From a virus: a DNA stretch of 59,737 bases. A model generated the notes under the pieces. That model did no database searches, was not told the origin of the DNA, and was given only the letters and a program-made list of their open reading frames with translations. A program made the translations under genes and the position numbers. The DNA is taken from positions 1 to 59,737 of the IMG/VR virus record IMGVR_UViG_3300025889_000127; one strand, given 5' to 3'. Positions within the stretch are counted from its first letter, which is position 1, and each line of letters opens with the position of its first letter. This document shows positions 46,996 through 54,844 of the stretch, piece by piece.

Positions 46996-48296
46996 AAAAT
47001 CTCCGATGCTAGAGTTGCTAGTTCTGATCTTTCACCCTTGGTTAGAGTAACGTGACCAGCTATGCCATACTCCTTGAACTTTTCTACAGCGTGTGTGAGA
47101 CCATTAGATACAGAATCAACATAAGAGTTGTCAATCTGTTGGATGTCGCCAGTAAGAACTAGTTTAGATCCGTGCCCCACTCTTGTTATTATAGTCTTTA
47201 ATTCGTGCGCTGTTAAGTTCTGTGCTTCATCGACAATCATAAAAGCATTAGCTATTGATCTACCACGAATATAGGTCATAGCTTCAATCTCAATAGTCCC
47301 TTGTTCAACTTGCATATCCAAAGCTGTACGGTCTCCGAACAAGTGCTCAAGGTTATCACGTATTGGAGCAATCCAGGGAAGCATCTTCTCTTCTAAGGTT
47401 CCTGGCAAGAATCCAATATCTCTACCCATTGGCTGGACTGGTCGAGTAATAATCAGCTTATCATACCCACCGCTAGCTGATGTTGTGTTTATAACCTGCT
47501 CCAAAGCGCAAGCAGTAGCCAACAATGTTTTACCAGTTCCAGCAGGACCAGTCAAGGACATCATATGTATATCCCTATCAAACAAAAGATCCATAGCATA
47601 TTGTTGTTCTTTATTTCTTGCTGATAATCCCCATATGTGTTTGTATTTGTTCACCTTCTTCAAGGGAGTATTGTAATCAGTGAACCTACAGATGGCTGAT
47701 TTGTTTGTTGCTTCATTCTTCAAAAGTAGGAACTGGTTTGGGTAAAGTTTTACTTTCTGTTCTTCCAAACAAAACGGCTCACCACTGTAAAAGCGGTCAA
47801 TAACACTAAAGTCTACTTCTAGTTCTTGTGTTCCTTCGAAAAGGCTGTCTACTGATTTGATGACCTTTTGAGGCTGATAGTCATTGCAAGCAATGCCGTG
47901 AGCATCACATTTCACTCTCATATTAAGATCTCTTGAGACGACCTCTACGTCGTGACCCTTTTTGATTAGTCTGAGAGCTATTGCAATGATCTTATTGTCT
48001 GAGTCATCAGTTTTCATTCCTGGTGGCATAAACTCTTCGTCGAAATGGGCAGCAAACACTTTGCCCTTTCCTCGACCAAGTGGAACACCACCCATCAAAC
48101 TGCCTTTAGTTCTGAGTGCATCTAGAATGCGGTTCATCGCTCTAGCGTTCAAGCCGGCTGTATCTTGCCTGTGTTTATGCTTGTCAATCTCATCTAACAC
48201 TATGGTTGGGATTGCGATATTGTTCTTGCCGAACGATAAAATAGAACTAACTTCTGTAAGGTATACATTAGTATCTAAGATAATAGTTTTCTTCAT
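46992..48296 (-). CDS. phoH: PIN-PhoH ATPase (PhoH2 type)
   Basis: 434 aa. N-terminal PIN RNase domain with the acidic residues D8 (ILDTNVYL), D35-E36 (VLDEIDKH), D100 (DSDNKII) and D123 (SRDLNMR); C-terminal PhoH ATPase with Walker A GPAGTGKT (250-257) and Walker B MIVDEAQN (353-360), then LTGDIQQID. PhoH2 proteins are RNA-unwinding RNases; phoH genes are common in marine phages, where the role is unsettled. GGTG precedes the ATG. The gene leads a transcript into the metallopeptidase and Cas4-like genes; no clear promoter is seen in the 54-base gap ahead. Confidence 0.9.
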   Translation of the reverse strand: MKKTIILDTNVYLTEVSSILSFGKNNIAIPTIVLDEIDKHKHRQDTAGLNARAMNRILDALRTKGSLMGGVPLGRGKGKVFAAHFDEEFMPPGMKTDDSDNKIIAIALRLIKKGHDVEVVSRDLNMRVKCDAHGIACNDYQPQKVIKSVDSLFEGTQELEVDFSVIDRFYSGEPFCLEEQKVKLYPNQFLLLKNEATNKSAICRFTDYNTPLKKVNKYKHIWGLSARNKEQQYAMDLLFDRDIHMMSLTGPAGTGKTLLATACALEQVINTTSASGGYDKLIITRPVQPMGRDIGFLPGTLEEKMLPWIAPIRDNLEHLFGDRTALDMQVEQGTIEIEAMTYIRGRSIANAFMIVDEAQNLTAHELKTIITRVGHGSKLVLTGDIQQIDNSYVDSVSNGLTHAVEKFKEYGIAGHVTLTKGERSELATLASEIL

Positions 48297-48350
48297 ACTT
48301 TCACCAATTTGGTATGTTTAAATAACTAGTTCTGAGGCGTTACTTAAAGT

Positions 48351-48375
48351 AATAAAAAAGCCGCCCGAAGGCGGC
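48351..48375 (-). terminator. Rho-independent terminator of the tmRNA
   Basis: On the minus strand GCCGCC-TTCG-GGCGGC (a perfect 6-bp stem with the extra-stable UUCG tetraloop) followed by TTTTTTATT. The stem begins at the base after the CCA end of the tmRNA, so the terminator is fused to the mature 3' end and must be trimmed off. Confidence 0.9.
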
Positions 48376-48699
48376 TGGTGGAGGTAGGGAGAATCGAACT
48401 CCCGTCTTGCCTAGTTTCATAAAAGGGTCGTTCACAAGGTTAGGTCTGTTTTTATCGTCAGACAGCCCACTTGACTAGATCATTTTGTTTACGGCGAAAA
48501 TAATCAAAAGCTCTTAGAAAATCAAATACGGCTTTCTGTTTTTTGGCTGCCGTCGCCTCAAGTCAAGCCAGGTTATTAAGCTGCTTGTGCTAGTTGAAAA
48601 TCGTCGTTAGCGATTATTAGATAAGCGTTTTTAGTGAGCCACGCTTCCCTCACCCTTGCACCGTTTTTACTTCCCCATCAATCGATACCGTTTACCCCC
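48376..48699 (-). ncRNA. ssrA: tmRNA (one-piece), phage-encoded
   Basis: A 324-base transfer-messenger RNA, which frees stalled ribosomes and tags the unfinished protein for degradation. The ends pair as an acceptor stem: 5' GGGGGTA with 3' TACCTCC, then ACCA; the third pair is G-U, the alanine identity element. The T arm is GGGAG-TTCGATT-CTCCC near the 3' end. A pseudoknot like PK1 is readable upstream of the tag: GTGAG with CTCAC, and AAGCGT with ACGCTT, ending 11 bases before the resume codon. The internal reading frame encodes ANDDFQLAQAA followed by two stop codons. CCA is encoded. Folding of the remaining pseudoknots was not worked out. Confidence 0.95.
48576..48611 (-). other. tmRNA tag reading frame
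   Basis: Resume codon GCT at 48609-48611, preceded by AATC as in the UAGUC-GCA context of E. coli, then AAC GAC GAT TTT CAA CTA GCA CAA GCA GCT and TAA TAA. The tag is ANDDFQLAQAA (plus the alanine carried by the tmRNA itself). It keeps the AND start of proteobacterial tags but ends AQAA rather than the usual ALAA. Confidence 0.9.
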
Positions 48700-48708
48700 A
48701 TTGGTTAT

Positions 48709-48737
48709 ACTATATAACAACACGTAACACTTGTCAA
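48709..48737 (-). promoter_or_regulatory. Strong sigma70 promoter of the tmRNA
   Basis: Minus-strand -35 TTGACA (perfect, 48732-48737), 17-base spacer, -10 TATAGT (48709-48714, five of six). The mature 5' end is 10 bases after the -10, a distance compatible with direct initiation or slight 5' trimming by RNase P. The best promoter in the window; it makes the tmRNA independent of its neighbours. Confidence 0.85.
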
Positions 48738-48761
48738 TTTATTCATAACTATTATCATAAA

Positions 48762-48850
48762 AGCTGTTAATAGCTGTTAAGTGCTAGAAAAGCTAAGAAA
48801 AAGTAATAAAAGTAAGAAAAAGGTTTTTTATTAGCTGTTAAAGCTGTTAA
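48762..48850 (-). repeat. Four copies of the 9-mer AGCTGTTAA in two tandem pairs
   Basis: Exact AGCTGTTAA (TTAACAGCT on the minus strand) at 48762-48770, 48772-48780, 48833-48841 and 48842-48850. Spacing within pairs is 9 or 10 bases, close to one helical turn. One pair lies just upstream of the tmRNA promoter; the other follows a perfect TATAAT on the minus strand, where a transcript would begin. Looks like operator sites for a regulator, or an iteron-like array; no palindrome within each copy. Confidence 0.75.
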
Positions 48851-48853
48851 GCC

Positions 48854-48881
48854 ATTATACAGGGAGAGCAAGAGGCGTAAA
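48854..48881 (-). promoter_or_regulatory. Possible second, distal promoter for the tmRNA
   Basis: Minus-strand TATAAT (48854-48859) with TTTACG (48876-48881) 16 bases upstream, four of six in the -35. The expected start falls on the second repeat pair, so a protein bound there would block it. The hexamer match alone is modest evidence. Confidence 0.4.
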
Positions 48882-48899
48882 GGGTAAAAATGGATTTTT

Positions 48900-49685
48900 T
48901 TACAAGTCTAGACCGAGATCTGGAGTTTCTTCTTCGTTATCAACTGCTTGTACTGAATCTTTTTCTTCTTCGTACTCTGGAGTTGTTACATCTGGAAGTG
49001 TTGTAGCCAAATCTGCTTCGAACTTATCGAAGTACAAGAGCAAGTTGGTGACCAAATAATCATAGAACATATCTCTATCTTGGTCGTCTGCTAGCATATC
49101 ATAAGCATCTACAACTTGTTTCTCTACTCTTTTGAATGTTTCTGCCGCAAAGTTACGACCTGTTTCATTCTGATCTTCTATTGATACGAAATCGTCTTTG
49201 TCTTCTTCTTTCTCAATATCAATAAACTCATCTGCTGATTCAGGAGCATCAACATTTAGCTCATCAACATCCATATCAATAGTGACTTTCTCTGTCAACA
49301 CGTCAGCATCGATTTCAAACACAATATTTTCACCCACCTCTTCAGCTTGAGCAGTTACCTCGATGGGTCTTAGAGAGTTCTTGACAGCGTGTACAAGATG
49401 GTTTCTAAAGGAATCTCTTTGTTCCTTTGAAGTTGTGAGCATCATATAGTCATCTTGAATAGTTGGAATGATGTTCTTCAGCAAATCAGCTAGAACGTTG
49501 ATACCAGTGTAGGTGCTTGGCTCTTCAGTTCCTGTCTCAGCTTCAGAGATAAGGATTTGACGGATGGAAGCTCTGAGCTTGGCTTCGTTCTTAGCTATCT
49601 CAGTAATTCTAGTTTGTAGGCGCTCACGAACATACTCTCTGATGAGTTGTTCAGCGATAATGGTTTTACGGTCAAGAATAGTCAT
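48900..49685 (-). CDS. Acidic protein of unknown function, 261 aa
   Basis: Starts MTILDRKTIIAEQLIREYVRERL. The N-terminal third is helical with an RQILISEAE motif and a TGINVLADLLKNIIPTIQDDY segment; the rest is very acidic (EFIDIEKEEDKDDFVSIEDQ) and ends ETPDLGLDL. I recall similar proteins next to the nucleotidyltransferase fusion in marine myoviruses, without function. The acid-rich body and charged helices resemble scaffold or internal-core proteins, an inference only. ATG 49685 is used; a GTG at 49721 lacks a ribosome site. GGAGA lies 12 nt ahead. Confidence 0.72.
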   Translation of the reverse strand: MTILDRKTIIAEQLIREYVRERLQTRITEIAKNEAKLRASIRQILISEAETGTEEPSTYTGINVLADLLKNIIPTIQDDYMMLTTSKEQRDSFRNHLVHAVKNSLRPIEVTAQAEEVGENIVFEIDADVLTEKVTIDMDVDELNVDAPESADEFIDIEKEEDKDDFVSIEDQNETGRNFAAETFKRVEKQVVDAYDMLADDQDRDMFYDYLVTNLLLYFDKFEADLATTLPDVTTPEYEEEKDSVQAVDNEEETPDLGLDL

Positions 49686-49695
49686 AGTCTTATAA

Positions 49696-52600
49696 TTATC
49701 TCCGTCTTTGACGTTTTCCACGATTTACTTTAGGTTTGTTGCTTTTTCTTTTCTTTCCCTTGGGATAGACAGGCTTTGCACCCAGTGGAAGCGAGTATCC
49801 GCCAACAGCACCACCAGCCATCGTGCTCATCTCTTCAATAGCATCATCAATTAAGTTGTCCAAACTCTCTTCCTTTTTTGTCAAAGTATTCCAGAGAGCA
49901 TCAGCATCTGCACTTGGCGGAACATAAGATAAGAAAGTTTCTCTGTCACCATCGTTAATAGCTTTTCTCATATCACGAGCACTGTAAACAATACCGCCTT
50001 CTGACTGAACTGGGTCTTCAACGATGTCATCAACTGTTACACCTGGGTTGTGCTTGTCAGCATATTGTTGTGCTCTGTTGAAGCGAGTGTCGCCAACATC
50101 CTTACTGCTCTTCACTAGAAGAACTGTGTCGCCTTCTTTAGCAGATTCAGGATCAGCTACAAACTCATAGACGGCTTGTACGGGGCTTCTGTAGTCTGCA
50201 ATCTTTGCAGTGATGTTTGGCTCACCATTCTGAAGATAGGTTTCCCAGATTTTGAGAGACTGTTGATTGCTGACTTCTGGGTAATCGACGGGAGAAATAA
50301 GAATAATAACTTCATCAACATCAGGACGCTTAGCAATCTGATTTACATAATCAAAGTGACCTCTGTGAGGTGGTTTGAACTTCCCTGGGAAAAGAGCAAC
50401 TCTTCTACCTTCTGCTTCGGTGATGATCTTGTTATGATCTAGGGACTCTTGTTGTGTGGAAGCATCAGCTACCTGTTGTGTCATTTCTCTGCCGATAACC
50501 TCAGAGTCTTTGATGGCTTCTGTACCAGCGTTGATAGCCTGGCTTCGATCACCGTAAGTGAAATAGTTATCAATGTTTTCAGACAGTTTTTTGGTAGCAT
50601 CAAAGATATCTTCAACGGACTTGCTTAGCTGGTCCATATGTTGTGTAGCTATTTTTACGATTGTTTCAGGAGATACAGGTAGGTATCCAAGCTTACCCCA
50701 CTGAGAAATGTCTTTGGTTTTTGGTAAACGACTATAAGTTACAGACCATTGCTTTCCGCCTGTCTTTCCTTCGTTGATCAAATACTCATTCATCAACTCT
50801 CGATTTTCTTCGATGGTAATTGTTCTTAGGTTCTCTTTTCTGACTTGTTGGTCATCATCTTGAGCAGAAACAATACCTCTTTCTTTGTCGTTTAGTTCTT
50901 TTTCTTTGCGAGCCTTATCAAGGTCTGTTTCTCTTTGTTTTGCGTTATATCCATTTGTGCGCTGATACACTCGGTACTGTTCTTCCCAACTGTTTGCCTT
51001 TTTTAGTTCTTCTAAAGTGCTGGTATATGGCTCATCACCAATCCCAAGAATAGCATTAGAAGTTTTATCTTGTTTTCCTGCTGACAGCAATCCGAATATA
51101 TTATCCCTTGTGAACATAAACTTTTCTATGGATATCTCATCGCCAAGCTTCCTAGCGACGATATACAACATACCATTTTCATATTCATTTAGGGCATCGA
51201 TAAGGTTTGTGTAACTGCCGTGGATGTCACCTTTTTCCCTGAGAAGTTTCAAACTGACAGGTACTTCATACTCTTCGCCAAGATCTGTAAAAGCAATCAA
51301 ATCCTGAATCGGAAGATTTCCTTTTGCTGTTATTGGGTCTGATTCTTGTTTACCGCTAAGCATTGCGGCAAGGAACCCCTCAAATACAAATCCTGCGGCA
51401 GAAGAAGAGAAGCTGTGAATAACAGCACTCAAGGACTCTAGCATAATAAGAGTGCTAATAATACGCCGTGGAGATGTCATCTTAGATTCAGAAGATGCTC
51501 TCCTCATAAGATCTTTTAGTCTCTCTTCAATACTTGCTCCACCTGAAATAGTTGAGAATATCTTTTGAACCTGCTTCCTCTCCATAGAATCAGGCTTACC
51601 CCAGTTTTCTGTTGGAATAAACTTAGGGAGCGAGAGAACAAACTTTTTAGCTCGATCAGCCTTAATGTTAGCTTCATCCTCAGTTAATATATTCTTACGA
51701 GGCTGAACGCTCTCATTTGTCATAGGCTTCGTACCCATTCCATACTTAAACATCCCAAGGATCTGATTCAATGGAGCAAAGTTACCTGAAAACTTATATG
51801 TGTGACCGTTGTAGTCAAAGACAACAGCCTCAACAGGAGTTGTTATCTGAGAGAAGTCTTTTATTTTGTTTAGGTGCCTTTGCATTACTTCCATAGCAGC
51901 AGGATCTTCTGCACCTCTGGCTGTGATTTCTCTCACAGCATTTGCCAACTCTTCCTTGAGTCGCATAACTTCAGCGCTTGTATCAGCGATGAATACACTG
52001 TCAAGACCTTTTAGGAGTTCTACAGCAAAGTCGTGAACAATATTCTCAAGAGGTTCGATTGCTTGTAGGAGTAATGACTTCTTTGAAGCAATAACATTGT
52101 TCAGGTCTGCTAGATCTTCTTTGGATAATCCTTTTTTGATTGCCCTCAGACCGATGTTACCTGGGAGCTTCATCAAATAGCGGACGATTTCTCTTCTGAT
52201 GTTCTCTGGAAGTTCTGTGTCCATTCCATTTAGAAGCCTAGTAAACATATAGTCTTCCATCGTGGATTCGTCATTTAGGTTGTTGTCCGCCATCTGCCTG
52301 TTTAGGGCAGCTATTGAGCGTGAAAGTACCTCTTCATCTTCAAGTCTCTGAAGATTGATTATAGCTTTTCTAGCGAGCTTGTATTTGCTTTCAGATTTCG
52401 AAAGCTGTCTTTGCATTCTTTCAAGGGCGTCATCAATTACTTCTAGGGCACCATCTGGTATTGGATTCTTTTCGCCCGTCTCTTTGTCAAAAGCAAAATG
52501 ACCAACACCGTGGATTTTCAAAGTCTTATCATCATATTTGATAACATTTACTGATCCTGGATCATCTGGATCACCAGTAGTGCCTGGGTCCATTATCTCG

Positions 52601-52965
52601 GCATTGTACCAAATATTAGCGTCTGGTCCGAAGGCTCTGATCTTTTCTCTATCAGAAAGCGATTCAACTGCTTTTTCAAAAGCATCAAAACCATTGACAA
52701 AGGCTTTCTCTAGACCACCTCTACCAGCAAACTTCTTTGCCAATCCAACAGCATCCAAACCACCAGACTTTAGATTGCCTTTATTACGAGCGCCTTTTGC
52801 CTTACCTTCGGGAACAGAATAAGAAAGAAATAAGTTCTGACCATCTACCTTTTCTTCGGTAGAGAGTTCGGCATTAGCAGCCGCACGGATAATCTCCTTC
52901 ATTTCACCAAAAGTTAATTCTCTATTATCATAGAGATGATCCATGTGACCAGCAACGCCGCCCAT
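49696..52965 (-). CDS. Fusion of ligase-like nucleotidyltransferase and HxGH nucleotidylyltransferase
   Basis: 1089 aa. The N-terminus has the covalent nucleotidyltransferase motif I as EKVDGQNLF (K39-x-D-G42), then GARNKGN (about 58-64) and an IWYNAEIMDP acidic segment near 115, the order seen in ATP-dependent DNA/RNA ligase cores. The middle (about 330-830) is unassigned. At 853-890 a second enzyme begins: GRRVALFPGKFKPPHRGHFDY, with HxGH at 867-870, and SARDMRKAI near 1005 as the ISSTxxR-like motif of NMNAT/cytidylyltransferases. The end (STMAGGAVGGYSLPLG, then KKRKSNKPKVNRGKRQRRR) is basic. Could join RNA repair with NAD metabolism; family unknown. GAGG precedes the ATG. Confidence 0.8.
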   Translation of the reverse strand: MGGVAGHMDHLYDNRELTFGEMKEIIRAAANAELSTEEKVDGQNLFLSYSVPEGKAKGARNKGNLKSGGLDAVGLAKKFAGRGGLEKAFVNGFDAFEKAVESLSDREKIRAFGPDANIWYNAEIMDPGTTGDPDDPGSVNVIKYDDKTLKIHGVGHFAFDKETGEKNPIPDGALEVIDDALERMQRQLSKSESKYKLARKAIINLQRLEDEEVLSRSIAALNRQMADNNLNDESTMEDYMFTRLLNGMDTELPENIRREIVRYLMKLPGNIGLRAIKKGLSKEDLADLNNVIASKKSLLLQAIEPLENIVHDFAVELLKGLDSVFIADTSAEVMRLKEELANAVREITARGAEDPAAMEVMQRHLNKIKDFSQITTPVEAVVFDYNGHTYKFSGNFAPLNQILGMFKYGMGTKPMTNESVQPRKNILTEDEANIKADRAKKFVLSLPKFIPTENWGKPDSMERKQVQKIFSTISGGASIEERLKDLMRRASSESKMTSPRRIISTLIMLESLSAVIHSFSSSAAGFVFEGFLAAMLSGKQESDPITAKGNLPIQDLIAFTDLGEEYEVPVSLKLLREKGDIHGSYTNLIDALNEYENGMLYIVARKLGDEISIEKFMFTRDNIFGLLSAGKQDKTSNAILGIGDEPYTSTLEELKKANSWEEQYRVYQRTNGYNAKQRETDLDKARKEKELNDKERGIVSAQDDDQQVRKENLRTITIEENRELMNEYLINEGKTGGKQWSVTYSRLPKTKDISQWGKLGYLPVSPETIVKIATQHMDQLSKSVEDIFDATKKLSENIDNYFTYGDRSQAINAGTEAIKDSEVIGREMTQQVADASTQQESLDHNKIITEAEGRRVALFPGKFKPPHRGHFDYVNQIAKRPDVDEVIILISPVDYPEVSNQQSLKIWETYLQNGEPNITAKIADYRSPVQAVYEFVADPESAKEGDTVLLVKSSKDVGDTRFNRAQQYADKHNPGVTVDDIVEDPVQSEGGIVYSARDMRKAINDGDRETFLSYVPPSADADALWNTLTKKEESLDNLIDDAIEEMSTMAGGAVGGYSLPLGAKPVYPKGKKRKSNKPKVNRGKRQRRR

Positions 52966-52966
52966 C

Positions 52967-53206
52967 TTATTTTTCCTCGTTTAAAAGTCTTAGTTGTTCT
53001 TCTAGAGAGTTGACACGCTCGTTCAAAGATCTCATGTGGCTTTTGATTGATCTTAGGTGCTCTTTAGCCACAGAGATTCTGTTTGAATCCCTCTTGTTTG
53101 TGGTTCTAATAGAAGTCACAATATCATAAAGGGCTTGAATCGAAGCAGTTGGGTCTACTTTTAGAGCCTCTTTTAATATGATAGACTTAGTTATCTTTCT
53201 TAGCAC
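52967..53206 (-). CDS. Small coiled-coil protein, GTG start
   Basis: 79 aa beginning LRKITKSIILKEALKV, then SRI-type basic helix and a coiled-coil end (KSHMRSLNERVNSLEEQLRLLNEEK). The first 18 residues resemble the MKIT module of other genes (KITKSIILKEAL). The frame is open to an ATG at 53278, but that part overlaps the neighbouring gene by 92 bases; a GTG at 53206 leaves a 20-base overlap and starts at the motif. Neither start has a good ribosome site. Function unknown; possibly an oligomerising accessory of the fusion protein that follows. Confidence 0.6.
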   Translation of the reverse strand: MLRKITKSIILKEALKVDPTASIQALYDIVTSIRTTNKRDSNRISVAKEHLRSIKSHMRSLNERVNSLEEQLRLLNEEK

Positions 53207-53435
53207 TTGACTTCTTCTTGTAAGAACGTTTCTTTTTAGCAGTCTTTTTCTCAGCTTCGTGTGTTTCACAAGCTTCATCTTCGCAGACTTCGTTCAGACA
53301 AGCTTCTTCAGTTGCTGCGGGAGCTTCTTCTATTACTACTGGAGCTTCAACTACTTGTTGTTCTTGAGCAGGAGCCAAACCTTTAGCAGCCCTTCTAGCT
53401 GCTCTTCTTTTTCTTCTGAGTCGTGGACTAGCCAT
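53187..53435 (-). CDS. Small Arg/Ala-rich protein with Cys motif and basic tail
   Basis: 82 aa from ATG 53435, which has GGAGGATATAATA (Shine-Dalgarno 9 nt ahead); the in-frame upstream extension is not used. Composition is layered: basic Arg/Ala start (ASPRLRRKRRAARRAAKG), acidic Ala/Glu/Val middle, a short Cys segment (EACLNEVCEDEACETHE, three Cys), then a Lys/Ser tail. Low complexity argues for a flexible, nucleic-acid-associated protein; no family recognised. Confidence 0.65.
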   Translation of the reverse strand: MASPRLRRKRRAARRAAKGLAPAQEQQVVEAPVVIEEAPAATEEACLNEVCEDEACETHEAEKKTAKKKRSYKKKSSAKKDN

Positions 53436-53498
53436 TATTATATCCTCCAAAAAGTGCACTTGCACAATAATAAATAGTTAGTAAAAATCTTCTATGTC

Positions 53499-54332
53499 TT
53501 AAACAGAGCCTGTTTGTTTAATATGAACCTGTCCGTTGATGATATCAAAATAGAATATTCCGTAATCACCGTTCTCATCAGTGCCGTTCATATACAGATA
53601 GTTGTTAGCCCCTGAGACATAAATATCAGCGTGTGTTAGTAAGGTTTCACCATCAAATCTGAACCAAGGATCATCGACTGAATCCCCGAAATCTGAGTGT
53701 GGCACTTCTGCAATGTATGTTTGCCCGTTTTTGATTGAGAACTCGAACTTGGCTGGAGCACCTTGTGTATTGGTTCCGTGTAGATATAAGTTGTTCCCAG
53801 ACCCTGATATATAAACATCAGCATTGGTCATTAGAGTGTCGCCGTCAAATAGTAGTTCAGCGTCGTCGTCAATATCAACAACTAGACCACCACCTTCAGC
53901 TATACTAGCACTTAGTAGTGCGAAGCTTTGACTGAGTGATGTATAGCTTGAACTTAGGGCGGCAAAGCTGGAACTTAGCGAATGGTGACTTGAGCTTATG
54001 GTTGCGACATTGCTGGAAACATAAAAAATACTAGAACTCAACGAAGTTACGCTAGAGGATACAGAAGAACTAAGACTGATAATCTCGGAAACATTGTTAG
54101 ATATGCTTCCGCTCAGTACCAATATATTAGCTACGTTCCCAGAAATAGATGCACTTAGGTCTGAGACTGTTGTTGTTAGTCCAGTATTCGAATCTTCTAA
54201 AATATCTAACCTTTTTTCAAAAGCAGCAGAAACAATAGAACCAGTTGCATCACTGCTATCTAAAAAATCAACGACTGCTTGTTGAAAGGCGTGATGCGCA
54301 GATACGTGCCCTAAGCCTCTAGCTTTCTTCAT
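53499..54332 (-). CDS. Fibre-like protein with Ser-rich coiled coil and tandem beta repeats
   Basis: 277 aa. Residues 50-145 are a long series of Leu/Ser heptad-like units (LSSSVSSSVTSLSSS, LSSSYTSLSQSFALL), typical of trimeric fibre stalks. Two tandem repeats of about 45 residues follow at 162-206 and 226-271, each with FDG-(D/E)-TL-x-T-x-ADVY-ISG, then a beta strand and a GQ(T/V)-(Y/H)I end. This stalk-plus-duplicated-head layout fits tail or whisker fibres. The start directly follows the neighbouring stop (TAAATG). Host attachment is plausible; no receptor can be named. Confidence 0.75.
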   Translation of the reverse strand: MKKARGLGHVSAHHAFQQAVVDFLDSSDATGSIVSAAFEKRLDILEDSNTGLTTTVSDLSASISGNVANILVLSGSISNNVSEIISLSSSVSSSVTSLSSSIFYVSSNVATISSSHHSLSSSFAALSSSYTSLSQSFALLSASIAEGGGLVVDIDDDAELLFDGDTLMTNADVYISGSGNNLYLHGTNTQGAPAKFEFSIKNGQTYIAEVPHSDFGDSVDDPWFRFDGETLLTHADIYVSGANNYLYMNGTDENGDYGIFYFDIINGQVHIKQTGSV

Positions 54333-54803
54333 TTACACGATTGCCTCACCACTACCACCATCATAACCAAGCGATTTGTCGGTTAGATCTAAGCGATAGT
54401 GTCTATCGACATATCCGTAGATGTTAATAACGTTGTCGGAACTTGCTTTCGCATAGACTGTAGTGTTACCGTTATGAGGGATACCTGGATATATTTGAGT
54501 AAGTCCTGTTTCTTTTGTTAGGATAATCTTGAAAGTTAGGTTAACGTCTGTGAAGGATCCATCACCACCTATCTCGACAGTCAGAGTGTGGTTTGAAGTG
54601 TTGCTGTGATTTGAAGCCCACAAGAATATTTCATCATGAGCATAATCAGTTGCTTGATGAATTAATCTTCCAGTTGTCGGAATATTGATTGGAACACTGG
54701 ACGAATCACCAGATAAGTTAATACGACCGTGTCTTAGGGTTTTGAACTTATATGCTGTACCGTTAATATTTGGTACTGATGGTTGGTTTCCTAGTTTAGC
54801 CAT
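54333..54803 (-). CDS. Small beta-rich virion-type protein
   Basis: 156 aa starting MAKLGNQPSVPNINGTAYKF. Beta-rich, with Asn/Thr/Ile strands (LTVEIGGDGSFTDVNLTFKI, DNVINIYGYVDRHYRL) and a Gly-rich end. GGAG lies 9 nt ahead of the ATG. It is translated with the fibre-like gene downstream and the two probably make one appendage. No family recognised; the virion assignment rests on composition and context. Confidence 0.7.
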   Translation of the reverse strand: MAKLGNQPSVPNINGTAYKFKTLRHGRINLSGDSSSVPINIPTTGRLIHQATDYAHDEIFLWASNHSNTSNHTLTVEIGGDGSFTDVNLTFKIILTKETGLTQIYPGIPHNGNTTVYAKASSDNVINIYGYVDRHYRLDLTDKSLGYDGGSGEAIV

Positions 54804-54844
54804 CTTTTGGACTCCATAGAGAATGTTTTAGAATAATATAAATA

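Noticed and set aside
53187-53278. Possible frameshift linking the small basic gene to the coiled-coil gene
   Set aside because: The downstream gene is in the +1 frame relative to the upstream one, and no +1 slip site is seen; an overlap with a GTG start explains it more simply.
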